64,000 nucleotides of DNA from Mycobacterium deserti (GTDB lineage Bacteria > Actinomycetota > Actinomycetes > Mycobacteriales > Mycobacteriaceae). How positions within the stretch are numbered: the stretch's first letter is position 1; each line of letters starts with the position of its first letter. Where the stretch lies: assembly GCF_025345615.1 (NCBI RefSeq), contig NZ_JAODWD010000001.1, forward strand, positions 933,304 through 997,303, written 5' to 3'. The notes beneath the pieces were generated by a model that was given only the letters and a program-made list of their open reading frames with translations, was not told where the DNA came from and searched no databases. The translations under genes and the position numbers were made by a program. Shown here one piece after another: positions 54,555-63,183 of this stretch.

Positions 54555-55661
54555 ATGGATTTCAAGACGACAGAAGCCTCTGAAGACCTGGGCGGGTTGG
54601 TCCGCACGATCGTGGACTCGGTCGTGACGCCCGAGCGGCAGCGTGAACTCGACGGCCTCGAGCAGCGTTTCGATCAGACCCTGTGGTCGAAGCTCAAGGA
54701 TGCCGACATCCTGTCCACCACCGCACCGGAGTTCTTGGGTGGCGGCGGCTTCGGCGCGCTCGAGCAGGTCGCGGTGCTGGTCGCGCTCGGCAGGCAGATG
54801 GCCGCGGTTCCCTACCTCGAGTCGGCAGTGCTGGCTGCCGGCGCACTGGCGAAATTCGGGTCGGGTGCGCTCCAGCAGGAGTGGGCGATACCCGCCGTCA
54901 ACGGCGAGACGATCCTCACCGTCGCCCTGGACGGCGAGATGGGCGAGGGCCCGGTGCGGGCTCAGTCCTCCGGGGATGGCTTCCGACTGACCGGCACCCG
55001 CACGCAGGTAGCATATGGTCCGATCGCGCAAGCATTCCTGGTTCCGGCTGAAACCGACTCCGGCATCAGAGTTTTCGTTGTGGCGGCCGCTGATTCCGGC
55101 GTCACGGTCAGCTCGTTGAGCACCACCGGGCACGGCAGCATCGGGCATCTCGAACTGCAGGGCGTCGAGTTGGGCGCCGATCGCATCGTCGGCGGGGACC
55201 AGGGTGACGCCGTCGCGGCGTGGCTCACAACCCGTGGCACGTTGGGGCGCAGTGCATTCCAGCTCGGCGTACTTGAGCGTGCGTTGGAACTCACCGCGGA
55301 GTACGCCCGCGAGCGTGAGCAGTTCGACCGGCCGATCGGCAGCTTCCAGGCGGTGTCGTCGCGGCTCGCCGATGGCTACATCGACGTCAAGGCTCTGCGG
55401 CTCACGGTGACACAGGCGGCGTGGCGGCTCTCGGAGGATCTTTCGGCCGACGTCGACGTCAACACGGCGGCCTTCTGGGCCGCAGACGCGGGGCATCGCG
55501 TCGCGCACACCGCCGTTCACGTGCACGGCGGTGTCGGGATCGACACGGACCATCCCGTGCACCGGTACTTTCTGGCCGCCAAGCAGCTCGAGTTCGCGGT
55601 CGGCGGCGCCACCGGTCAGTTGCTGCGCATCGGCCGCGACCTGGCCGATACCCCGGCCTGA
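54555..55661 (+). CDS. chsE5: acyl-CoA dehydrogenase ChsE5 (FadE27), beta subunit
   Basis: A 368-residue ACAD-fold protein with a more divergent acyl/FAD region (SSGDGFRLTGTRTQVAYGPI) and no catalytic glutamate at the usual place, as expected for the non-catalytic partner that shares the FAD site with ChsE4. AREREQFDRPIGSFQAVSSR and HVHGGVGIDTDHPVHRYF are ACAD C-terminal helices. Close spacing to chsE4 and to fadD17 marks one operon. Confidence 0.92.
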   Translation: MDFKTTEASEDLGGLVRTIVDSVVTPERQRELDGLEQRFDQTLWSKLKDADILSTTAPEFLGGGGFGALEQVAVLVALGRQMAAVPYLESAVLAAGALAKFGSGALQQEWAIPAVNGETILTVALDGEMGEGPVRAQSSGDGFRLTGTRTQVAYGPIAQAFLVPAETDSGIRVFVVAAADSGVTVSSLSTTGHGSIGHLELQGVELGADRIVGGDQGDAVAAWLTTRGTLGRSAFQLGVLERALELTAEYAREREQFDRPIGSFQAVSSRLADGYIDVKALRLTVTQAAWRLSEDLSADVDVNTAAFWAADAGHRVAHTAVHVHGGVGIDTDHPVHRYFLAAKQLEFAVGGATGQLLRIGRDLADTPA

Positions 55662-55664
55662 TCC

Positions 55665-57167
55665 GTGACCGGCCTGCCGACCGTCGCGGGCCTGTTGACG
55701 CCGTTGATCGACGTCGACGATCGCGGAGTCTATTTCGAGGACACATTCGTATCGTGGCGCGAGCACCTGGCGCACGGAGCTGCGATCGCTGCCGCGCTTC
55801 GGGCGCGCCTCGATCCCGACCGTCCGCCGCATGTGGGCGTGTTGTTGCAGAACACGCCGTCCTTCTCGGCGGTGCTCGTCGCCGCGGGGCTGACGGAGAT
55901 TGTGGTGGTGGGGCTGAATCCGGTGCGGCGCGGGGCGGCGTTGCAGCGCGACGTCATCCATGCGGATTGCCAGGTCGTGCTGACTGATTCGGCATCTGCG
56001 CAGGCGCTGGGCGACCTCGAGCACATCAACGTCGACTCGGCTACATGGGCCGACGAGGTCGCCGCTCACGCCGACGTGCCGGTGGTGGCGCGCCAGGCTG
56101 ATCCTGCCGATCTGTTCATGCTGATCTACACCTCCGGAACCAGCGGTGATCCCAAGGCCGTCAAATGCAGCCAGGGCAAAGTGGCGATCGCGGGGGTCAC
56201 CATGACGCAGCGGTTCTCCCTTGGACGCGATGACGTCTGCTATGTCTCGATGCCGCTGTTCCATTCCAACGCCGTCCTTGTCGGCTGGGCGGTGGCGCTC
56301 GCGTCGCGGGGCTCACTTGCGTTGCGGCGCAAGTTCTCCGCGTCTCAGTTCCTGCCCGATGTGCGCCGCTACGGCGCGACGTATGCGAACTACGTCGGCA
56401 AACCGCTGTCGTATGTGCTCGCTACCCCGGAGCGACCGGACGACGCCGATAACCCCTTGCGAGCGGGGTACGGAAACGAAGGGGCGCCAGCCGATGTCGA
56501 GAGGTTCGCCCGCCGATTCGACGCTGTGGTGATGGACGGGTTCGGATCGACAGAGGGCGGTGTCGCGATCGCCCGCACCCCTGACACGCCACCTGGCGCG
56601 CTGGGCCCGCTGCCGGAGGGGACCGAGATCGTCGACGTGGAGACCGGGGAGCCGTGTCCACCTGGGGTGACCGGTGAACTCGTCTCCACGAACGCGGGCC
56701 GATTCGAAGGTTATTACAACGATCCGGATGCCGACGCCGAGCGCATGCGCGACGGGGTGTACCACAGCGGTGACCTGGCCTACCGCGACGAGAACGGCTA
56801 CGCCTACTTCGCGGGACGCCTCGGGGACTGGATGCGGGTCGACGGCGAGAATCTGGGCTCCGCGCCGATCGAGCGCGTGCTGCTGCGGCACCCCGACGTG
56901 GTCGAGGTCGCGGTGTACGGGATACCGGCTCCCGATGTCGGCGATCAGGTGATGGCAGCGCTGACACTGACCGAAGGCGCGTCGTTCGATCCGAGCACAT
57001 TTCGCGAATTCCTGGCTGCACAAACCGATCTCGGCCGGAAGCAGTGGCCGTCATTCGTCAGGATCAGCACGGCGTTGCCACGCACCGAGACGTTCAAGGT
57101 GATCAAGCGCCACCTCCAGGCAGAAGGTGTCGACTGCGCGGATCCGGTGTATCCGATCGAGCGCTAG
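55665..57167 (+). CDS. fadD17: acyl-CoA synthetase FadD17
   Basis: A 500-residue adenylate-forming enzyme. The phosphate loop YTSGTSGDPKAVKCS, the adenine/active-site motif DGFGSTEGG, the YHSGDLAYRD strand and the hinge GDWMRVDGEN are seen. The last catalytic lysine is probably in TFKVIKRHL. It activates sterol side-chain acids to CoA thioesters for ChsE4/E5. GTG 55665 lies three bases after the chsE5 stop. Confidence 0.92.
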   Translation: MTGLPTVAGLLTPLIDVDDRGVYFEDTFVSWREHLAHGAAIAAALRARLDPDRPPHVGVLLQNTPSFSAVLVAAGLTEIVVVGLNPVRRGAALQRDVIHADCQVVLTDSASAQALGDLEHINVDSATWADEVAAHADVPVVARQADPADLFMLIYTSGTSGDPKAVKCSQGKVAIAGVTMTQRFSLGRDDVCYVSMPLFHSNAVLVGWAVALASRGSLALRRKFSASQFLPDVRRYGATYANYVGKPLSYVLATPERPDDADNPLRAGYGNEGAPADVERFARRFDAVVMDGFGSTEGGVAIARTPDTPPGALGPLPEGTEIVDVETGEPCPPGVTGELVSTNAGRFEGYYNDPDADAERMRDGVYHSGDLAYRDENGYAYFAGRLGDWMRVDGENLGSAPIERVLLRHPDVVEVAVYGIPAPDVGDQVMAALTLTEGASFDPSTFREFLAAQTDLGRKQWPSFVRISTALPRTETFKVIKRHLQAEGVDCADPVYPIER

Positions 57168-57197
57168 GGCGACTTGCCGTCGACTCGTCCCACTTCG

Positions 57198-58406
57198 CTA
57201 TCTCCCTATCGACTCCGGCCGCAAGACGCACCGGGTCCCGTCATAGATCGTCGCCATGCATTTCGTGCAGTGCACGCACAACCCCTCGTGTGCTGTGCCG
57301 GCCTGAAACTTGTTGACGAGTGCGGGATCACGCAGCAGAGCGCGGGCCATGGCCACGAACTCGAAACCTTCGTCCAGTGCATTGGTGACTGTCGTCATCG
57401 TGTTGACACCGCCGAGAAGGATCAGCGGCATCGTCAATGCTTCGCGGAACTGGCGGGCCTGGGGCAGGAAGAAGGCTTCCTCGAACGGATAGGTCCGAAA
57501 CATCCGGTTGCCGATGACCCGTAGACCGAGTCCCACGGAGGCCGGCTGAGAGGCGATGAACTCGGCCATCGGCACGTCACCGCGAAAGTAGTACATCGGG
57601 TTGAGCAGCGAGCTGCCGCCGGTCAACTCCAGAGCGTCGAGGTGACCGTCCGTTTCGAGCAGGCGTGCGGTCGGCAGGCTGTCGGTCAGCCAGAAGCCAC
57701 CTCGGACACCGTCGTCCATGTTGAACTTCGCGGTGACCGCGACGGTGTCGCCGGCCTCGGCGCGCACTCGTTCGACGACCCGACGTGCGAGTTCGGCCCG
57801 CCGTGCCGTGTCACCACCGAAGCGGTCTCTGCGTTTGTTGAGGTTCGGGCTCAAGAAGGAGCTCAGCAGGTATCCATGTCCGAGGTGCACCTCGATGGCG
57901 TCGAAGCCGGCATCGACGGCGTTGCGGGCCGCCACCCCGAAGTCGCTGACCACTTCATCGAGTTGTTCTATCGTGGCGGCGCGCACCAATCCCATTGCGG
58001 GCGCGCTGAATCGGGTCGACGGCGCGAGAGTGCGCATCCGGTTCGAGCGGGTGTTGGCGACAAGACCCGCGTGGCCGATCTGTGCGCACACCAGCGCACC
58101 GCGGGTGTGCACCGCATCGGTCAACCGGCGCAATGCAGTGGCCCGGCGGGTGTCGAGCACCATGGTGTCGCGGTGGACCCGGCCGCCGGGTGAGATCGCG
58201 CAGTAGGCGACGGTCGTCATCGCGGCGCCACCCTCGGCTACCTCGATGTGGAAATCAATGAGACCGTCGGTCACCTCGCCGCGCGGCATTCGTCCCTCGA
58301 AAGTCGCGGCCTTGATGAATCGGTTCTTCAGGGTCAGCGGCCCCAGCCTCATCGGCGTGAACGCCGCGGACGGAGCGGTCGTGATCTCGTGCACTTTCGA
58401 TACCAT
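57198..58406 (-). CDS. old-yellow-enzyme family FMN oxidoreductase with C-terminal Cys cluster
   Basis: A 402-residue TIM-barrel FMN enzyme. FTPMRLGPLTLKNRFIKAAT is the family start, QIGHAG and HLGHGYLLSSFLSPNLNKR the FMN/active-site region. CVHCTKCMATIYDGTRC at the C-terminus resembles the 4Fe-4S site of dienoyl-CoA reductases, but the FAD/NADPH domain that normally follows is absent. It may take electrons from another protein. ATG 58406; convergent with fadD17 (30-base gap). Confidence 0.87.
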   Translation of the reverse strand: MVSKVHEITTAPSAAFTPMRLGPLTLKNRFIKAATFEGRMPRGEVTDGLIDFHIEVAEGGAAMTTVAYCAISPGGRVHRDTMVLDTRRATALRRLTDAVHTRGALVCAQIGHAGLVANTRSNRMRTLAPSTRFSAPAMGLVRAATIEQLDEVVSDFGVAARNAVDAGFDAIEVHLGHGYLLSSFLSPNLNKRRDRFGGDTARRAELARRVVERVRAEAGDTVAVTAKFNMDDGVRGGFWLTDSLPTARLLETDGHLDALELTGGSSLLNPMYYFRGDVPMAEFIASQPASVGLGLRVIGNRMFRTYPFEEAFFLPQARQFREALTMPLILLGGVNTMTTVTNALDEGFEFVAMARALLRDPALVNKFQAGTAHEGLCVHCTKCMATIYDGTRCVLRPESIGR

Positions 58407-58617
58407 TGGCCCCGTAATATAGCAGTGCGCAATCTCGAGAGCAGGAGTGCCACGATGATCGCCGTCACCGGCGGCACCGGTGATGTCGCCGACGTCCACA
58501 GTTCCGATGAGCCAGAGGGCTTTTCGTGGCCGGAGCTACGAGGCGGCGCTCCTTCTCACCGCGGCGACACCGACCGACGACTCGGAAACCATCCGAGACC
58601 TCGGCATGAGGAGACGT

Positions 58618-59211
58618 TCAGCTGTCGACGCCATCATCGCGTCCTTCCCGGACCGCGGCCTCGCTCAGGATGCCGGTGATCCGGGCGTGTAGCGCATCCG
58701 TGTCATCCTCGAGGGCAACGGTGGTGAGGAATAGGGCCGCGCCCGCGGCCATCGCTATGACGGCACGGGCGTCGCGCTCGGCGCCGTCCGGGTCGGGATC
58801 GCCGCCGGTGAACAGCGCGACCGCAGGACCACTGAAGTCCGCCCACAATCGAGCGCGAAGCTCATCGTTCTGAGCCATCGCCAGCAGCAATCCGGGCACC
58901 GCGGCCCTGACCTCCGGCCGCGCGAACAACTGGCGGCTGCCGCGCGCCACCCAGTCCACCCAACCCCGCTGGTCGGTGTTCGCGAACGGCGCGAGATCCG
59001 GCGTCGCGCCGAGTATCGCGTGCAGCACCAGCTCCGCCTTCGACGCCCAGCGACGGTTCAGGCTGGACCGACTGACCCCGGCGCTGGCAGCGATGGACCG
59101 CATGCTGAGTTCGTTCCAGCCCACCTCGATGAGCGACTCGCGGACCACCGCGAAGACGCGCGCATCGATCGATCCGTCTCGCGGGCGGCCTGCCGGCCTG
59201 GCGTCCTCCAC
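58618..59211 (-). CDS. TetR-family transcriptional regulator
   Basis: A 197-residue TetR protein: GWNELSMRSIAASAGVSRSS then LNRRWASKAELVLHAIL is the DNA-binding signature. The C-terminal domain (TetR_C type, ALFTGGDPDPDG loop) is divergent. It is co-directional with the OYE-like gene, 211 bases upstream of it, and divergent from the AraC-type gene. Its target may be its own promoter. It cannot be linked to sterols from sequence alone. Confidence 0.88.
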   Translation of the reverse strand: MEDARPAGRPRDGSIDARVFAVVRESLIEVGWNELSMRSIAASAGVSRSSLNRRWASKAELVLHAILGATPDLAPFANTDQRGWVDWVARGSRQLFARPEVRAAVPGLLLAMAQNDELRARLWADFSGPAVALFTGGDPDPDGAERDARAVIAMAAGAALFLTTVALEDDTDALHARITGILSEAAVREGRDDGVDS

Positions 59212-59316
59212 ATCAGCAATTCAACCCCGGCAGCCCGTCTGAGCGACCGGCGAGAGGGACTATTCGCGATAAAGCGCGCCGGCGCAGAGGTCGGGGGCCG
59301 TCGCTAGCCTCGAGGC

Positions 59317-60042
59317 GTGGGTTATCGCGAGTATGCGCCGCCCGGCTCACTGGGCGAGCTGGTCGAATGTGCCTGGGTGCTCGACGGGCCCGCCGCGCCG
59401 GTGCGGGTGCTGCCCGATGGGTGCATGGACCTCATCCGGATGAACGGTCGCATTGTCGCCGCGGGCCCGGATACCACGGCATCGACGAGCTTTCGAGCCG
59501 GAGAATCGTTTGTGGGGTTGAGGTTTCGGCCTGGCGTGCTGCCCCGGTTGCTCGGCGTTCCGGCTTCGCAGGTACGAGATCAACGGGTGGCGCTGGCAGA
59601 CCTGCATCCAGCGCCGCGAACCGAGTCGCTCATCGAGCTGACCACACGACTGGCCGCAGATCGTCCACGCGGTGAGACCGCGCCGTGGCAGCTCCCGCAA
59701 CTGCGCTGGATCACCGCTCGGTTGGCGGCCGGGTCGGCGGTCAGCGCGGTCGCGGGCGAGGCTGGCTGGTCAACACGCACGCTGCAGCGCCAGTGCACAG
59801 CTGTGTATGGCTACGGCCCGGCGACGCTGCGCCGGATTCTTCGCTTCCGCCGCGCGACCCGGCTCCTGGCAGCCGGCCTTCCCTTTGCCGAGGTGACCAC
59901 CCGCGTCGGGTACGCGGATCAGCCTCACCTCTACCGCGAGGTCCGCCAGATCGCCGGTGTGCCGGTGGCGTCGCTACGTCAGGATGGCAAGGGGGCGAAC
60001 AGGTCCACCCAGTTGCCGTCGGGGTCGGCGACGGTCGCATAG
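59317..60042 (+). CDS. AraC-family transcriptional regulator
   Basis: A 241-residue regulator: an N-terminal DUF6597-like sensor segment (PDGCMDLIRMNGRIVAAGPD) and a C-terminal AraC DNA-binding domain with VAGEAGWSTRTLQRQCTAVY and VTTRVGYADQPHLYREVRQI. GTG 59317 is the start. Its 3' end overlaps the VOC gene by 64 bases tail to tail. It probably responds to a small ligand and controls nearby genes. Confidence 0.88.
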   Translation: MGYREYAPPGSLGELVECAWVLDGPAAPVRVLPDGCMDLIRMNGRIVAAGPDTTASTSFRAGESFVGLRFRPGVLPRLLGVPASQVRDQRVALADLHPAPRTESLIELTTRLAADRPRGETAPWQLPQLRWITARLAAGSAVSAVAGEAGWSTRTLQRQCTAVYGYGPATLRRILRFRRATRLLAAGLPFAEVTTRVGYADQPHLYREVRQIAGVPVASLRQDGKGANRSTQLPSGSATVA

Positions 60043-60377
60043 CGCTGGCCCCACGGCGCGTCGTAGGGCGCCAACGCCCCGGCGTGGCCGGCCGCGGTGA
60101 CCTTTTCGAAGAGTGCGTCGACCTCCGCCGGTTCCGCCACGCCCAAGGCAAGCGCCAGTCGGGCCTCCGGCGACGTGGGTGGCGCCCAACCCGGATGCAT
60201 GCCGGCGATGGTCTGTTCGACGTCGAGCGACATCGTGTTCCCACCGGGCAACTCGATGGCGACGTGGGGGGCGTCGGACTCGGGCACCGGCAGGCCGAGC
60301 AGCCGATAGAACTCCAGTGATCGCGCAAGGTCGCCAGTGAAGACTTGAAAGACCGCTGATGTCAGGCGAATGTCCAT
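59979..60377 (-). CDS. VOC/glyoxalase-fold protein
   Basis: A 132-residue vicinal-oxygen-chelate fold protein: SAVFQVFTGDLARSLEFYRL and LLGLPVPES at the start and the C-terminal strand YATVADPDGNWVDLFAPL. A typical small-molecule-binding or lyase fold; metal ligands are incomplete, so a bleomycin-resistance/binding-type role is possible. ATG 60377; the 3' end overlaps the AraC gene. Confidence 0.86.
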   Translation of the reverse strand: MDIRLTSAVFQVFTGDLARSLEFYRLLGLPVPESDAPHVAIELPGGNTMSLDVEQTIAGMHPGWAPPTSPEARLALALGVAEPAEVDALFEKVTAAGHAGALAPYDAPWGQRYATVADPDGNWVDLFAPLPS

Positions 60378-60458
60378 GCCGAACAAGTTGGGTCCACGGC
60401 GCTGCCGCAGTCTTGAACAAATCGGACAAGCGCCTGCTGGATTTGCTCCACCTCGGTA

Positions 60459-60478
60459 GTTGAGTACTTGTACTCAAC
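60459..60478. promoter_or_regulatory. perfect inverted repeat GTTGAGTAC-TT-GTACTCAAC
   Basis: Nine-base perfect arms around a 2-base centre, in the divergent promoter between the VOC gene and the LpqN-like gene. This size and symmetry fit a TetR-type operator. The nearby TetR gene (58618-59211) or another repressor may bind it. Confidence 0.55.
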
Positions 60479-60566
60479 CAACATAAGTGCGCTTCTGGGC
60501 TACGCTGCCAAACGGCGATCAAGATCGAATGTTTGCCCAGGATTCTTGACCAGACGGGAGTGATCA

Positions 60567-61277
60567 ATGAGGTTCACTACGCTGTCGGCCGGGGCCGCGT
60601 TGGCCCTGGCCGTTGTGTTGACGGGTTGCGGTTCGGACACTGAGTCCGAACCGGGCACCCAGGCCGAGTCGTCGACGACCACGACGACAACCACGACCGC
60701 GAAGGCGGCGCCGTCGACCGCCAAAGTGGCACCGCGTGGCGAGGATGCGGCGGGCCCGAACCCGACGATTGCGAGCTACATCGCCGAGAACAACATTCAG
60801 GAGACGCCCGTCAAGCGCGGCGACCCCGGCTCGCCCACAATCGATCTCCCCTTCCCGCCGGGGTGGGAGGACGCCGGTCCGGACACCCCGGAATGGGCTT
60901 ACGGCGCCATCATCTACACCGGGCCGGAGGCCGCCGAGTACACGCCGAGCATCGTCGCGATCGTGTCGAAGCTGACCGGCAACGTCGATCCGCAGGCGAT
61001 CATCGATCTCGCGCCCGGAGAGCTGCAGAACCTCGAGGGCTACGAGTCGATGGCCGAGGGCTCCACCGATACGCTCGGTGGCTATCCGGCTGTACAACTG
61101 GGCGGCTTCTGGGTGCAGGACGGACAGAAGAAGGTCGTCGCACAGAAGACGGTAGTGATCCCCGGCGCCGACGGCGTCTACGTGTTGCAGCTCAACGCGG
61201 ACGGGTTGGAAGACCAGATGAGCATCATCGGTCCGGCGACGAATGTGATCGACGAGCAGACGACGATCACACCCTGA
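60567..61277 (+). CDS. LpqN/LpqT-family lipoprotein
   Basis: A 236-residue lipoprotein with the lipobox VVLTGCGSD (Cys near residue 21) and a Thr-rich linker (eight Thr in a row). The domain ASYIAENNIQETPVKRGDPG, then LPFPPGWEDAG is the LpqN fold, made by several mycobacterial lipoproteins. ATG 60567. It faces the palindrome at 60459-60478 and is convergent with the alpha/beta hydrolase (gap of three bases). Confidence 0.88.
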   Translation: MRFTTLSAGAALALAVVLTGCGSDTESEPGTQAESSTTTTTTTTAKAAPSTAKVAPRGEDAAGPNPTIASYIAENNIQETPVKRGDPGSPTIDLPFPPGWEDAGPDTPEWAYGAIIYTGPEAAEYTPSIVAIVSKLTGNVDPQAIIDLAPGELQNLEGYESMAEGSTDTLGGYPAVQLGGFWVQDGQKKVVAQKTVVIPGADGVYVLQLNADGLEDQMSIIGPATNVIDEQTTITP

Positions 61278-61280
61278 CCG

Positions 61281-61982
61281 CTACGCGAGCCCGTGAAGGA
61301 CGTCAGCGAGCGCCCCGGGGCGCGACAGAAACGGTGAGTGACTACCCGCCATCTCGACTACGTCAGCACCCAACCGCTCTCGCGCCATCCGCCTCGACCA
61401 GTCGGGGTTCACCATCCGGTCCTCGGCGCACAGGATGTAGGTGTTGTCGACGCGCGGAAGTTCGGTGAGCGAGCACGGCAGTCGATACGGATGCGTCGCT
61501 TGTGGGCACAGCCGGGCGAACGCCGCCGAGGCCGTGTCGTCGTCACAATCGCCGAACAGATGGCGGCACGCCACCTCCTCATCGACCCAGGTCCGGCGGC
61601 CGTGAATGTCCTTCTCGCTCAATCCCATCGCGTAATCGGGGTTGAGCATCGACTCGTCTTCGGCCATCTGCTGCGCGAGGGCTATCCCGGGGACGGGCAG
61701 CAGCGCACACAGATACACGACCCGGCGCACCGACTGGCGCGCAGCCACGAGCGGAATGGTCTGCCCCGCCAGTGAGTGACCGACCAGTATCAGATCTTGG
61801 CCATCGACGCCCCTGACGGCGTCGCAGACGACATCGGCGTAGTCGTCGAACGTGGCGGCGCCGTCGTCACACGGCAGATCCATCGCGATCGTGCGATGGC
61901 CCTTCGATTCCAGTTCGGGCGTCAGCCGATCCCAGCACCATGCGCCGTGCCAAGCGCCATGTACCAGAACGAACGTCGCCAT
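61281..61982 (-). CDS. alpha/beta hydrolase, methylesterase-like
   Basis: A 233-residue small hydrolase: VLVHGAWHGAWCWDRLTPEL near the N-terminus, the nucleophile in GHSLAGQTIP and the catalytic His in EMAGSHSPFLSRP. This is the EstC/salicylate-methylesterase-like group with short esters as likely substrates. ATG 61982 is chosen because HGAWHG then begins at residue 8; longer frames lack homology. It lies 52 bases after the NMO-type gene in the same direction. Confidence 0.9.
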   Translation of the reverse strand: MATFVLVHGAWHGAWCWDRLTPELESKGHRTIAMDLPCDDGAATFDDYADVVCDAVRGVDGQDLILVGHSLAGQTIPLVAARQSVRRVVYLCALLPVPGIALAQQMAEDESMLNPDYAMGLSEKDIHGRRTWVDEEVACRHLFGDCDDDTASAAFARLCPQATHPYRLPCSLTELPRVDNTYILCAEDRMVNPDWSRRMARERLGADVVEMAGSHSPFLSRPGALADVLHGLA

Positions 61983-62034
61983 CGCCACCCCCGTGTGATC
62001 CGTCGAATCGTATGGGGGCTGGCCCGCGCTGCGG

Positions 62035-63156
62035 CTAGTTATCGCGGATGTCGTCGAGGCGGCGACTGGCTTCGTCGAAGCCGGAGACCAGTTCGGCAAT
62101 GATGTCCGCGACGGGGCGGATCTCGTTCATGCGCCCGACGATCTGACCGACCGGCATCGCGACGGTGTCAGGGTTGTCCGCCTCGTTCATCCGCTGATGA
62201 GCCTCGCTGACGAGGATGTTCTGCAACGGCATCGGCAGCGGTTCGGGCGCGTCGGGAGCATCCCACGCCTCGGTCCACTTCGTCTTCAGCAGGCGGGCGG
62301 GCTTTCCGGTGTAGATCCGGCGGCGCACGGTGTCGGCGGAGGTGGCGCGCAGCAGCCCCTCCTGAATGGTCGAAACGCCGCTCGGCTTCCGGTGGCCCAG
62401 GTCGTATTCGGCGGCGGTGAGGAATGCCGAGCCCATCCACACTCCCTGCGCGCCCAGCGCTAGCGCAGCGGCGACCTGCCTGCCGGTGCCGATGCCGCCC
62501 GCAGCCAGTACCGGCGCTTTACCGTCAAGCGCGTCAACGATTTCCGGCCACAGCACCATCGATCCGATCTCACCGGTGTGCCCGCCGGCCTCATGGCCCT
62601 GTGCCACAACGATGTCAACGCCGTTTTCGGCGTGCCGCTGCGCGTGCTTGGCGCTGCCGGCAAGAGCGGCGACCGGCACACCGGCCGCATGTACCTGGTC
62701 GATCACGTCCTTCGGCGGCGAGCCCAGCGCGTTCGCGATCAGCTTGATCGGATGTTTGAGCGCCACGTCGACGTGCGAGCGGGCCACCGAATGCAACCAG
62801 CCCAAAACCCCCTCGTTGCGTTCCCCGTCCTCTGGGAGGGGCGGAACACCAAGATCGGCAAGCGTTTTCGAGACGAAATCGCGGTGGCTGTGCGGAATGA
62901 GCTTGTCGATATCGACCGCCGTACCCTCCTGCGGGATCTTGGCGGGCATCACCACGTCGACGCCGTAGGGCTTGCCTTCGGTGTTCTCGTCCATCCAGCA
63001 CAGGACGTTCTCGAGATCCTCGGCCTCGTTGAACCGAACGCAGCCCAGCACGCCGAGACCACCGGCCTTGCTGACCGCGGCGGCCACCTTCTCCGACGGC
63101 GTGAAGACGAAGATCGGGTATTCGATGCCGAAGCGATCGCAGAGTTCCGTGCGCAT
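62035..63156 (-). CDS. nitronate monooxygenase-family flavoprotein
   Basis: A 373-residue FMN TIM-barrel protein: the N-terminal FGIEYPIFVF, KAGGLGVLGC, the FMN/catalytic GHEAGGHTGEIGSMVLWPEI and the phosphate loop AAGGIGTGRQVAAALALGA. The family includes nitronate monooxygenases and enoyl reductases. Next to fadD19 in the same direction, it probably works on a sterol-derived CoA ester, as with the IpdC-type enzymes of M. tuberculosis; that role is inference. Confidence 0.85.
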   Translation of the reverse strand: MRTELCDRFGIEYPIFVFTPSEKVAAAVSKAGGLGVLGCVRFNEAEDLENVLCWMDENTEGKPYGVDVVMPAKIPQEGTAVDIDKLIPHSHRDFVSKTLADLGVPPLPEDGERNEGVLGWLHSVARSHVDVALKHPIKLIANALGSPPKDVIDQVHAAGVPVAALAGSAKHAQRHAENGVDIVVAQGHEAGGHTGEIGSMVLWPEIVDALDGKAPVLAAGGIGTGRQVAAALALGAQGVWMGSAFLTAAEYDLGHRKPSGVSTIQEGLLRATSADTVRRRIYTGKPARLLKTKWTEAWDAPDAPEPLPMPLQNILVSEAHQRMNEADNPDTVAMPVGQIVGRMNEIRPVADIIAELVSGFDEASRRLDDIRDN

Positions 63157-63183
63157 CTATCTCTCCCGTCGCTTCGCTCGCCC

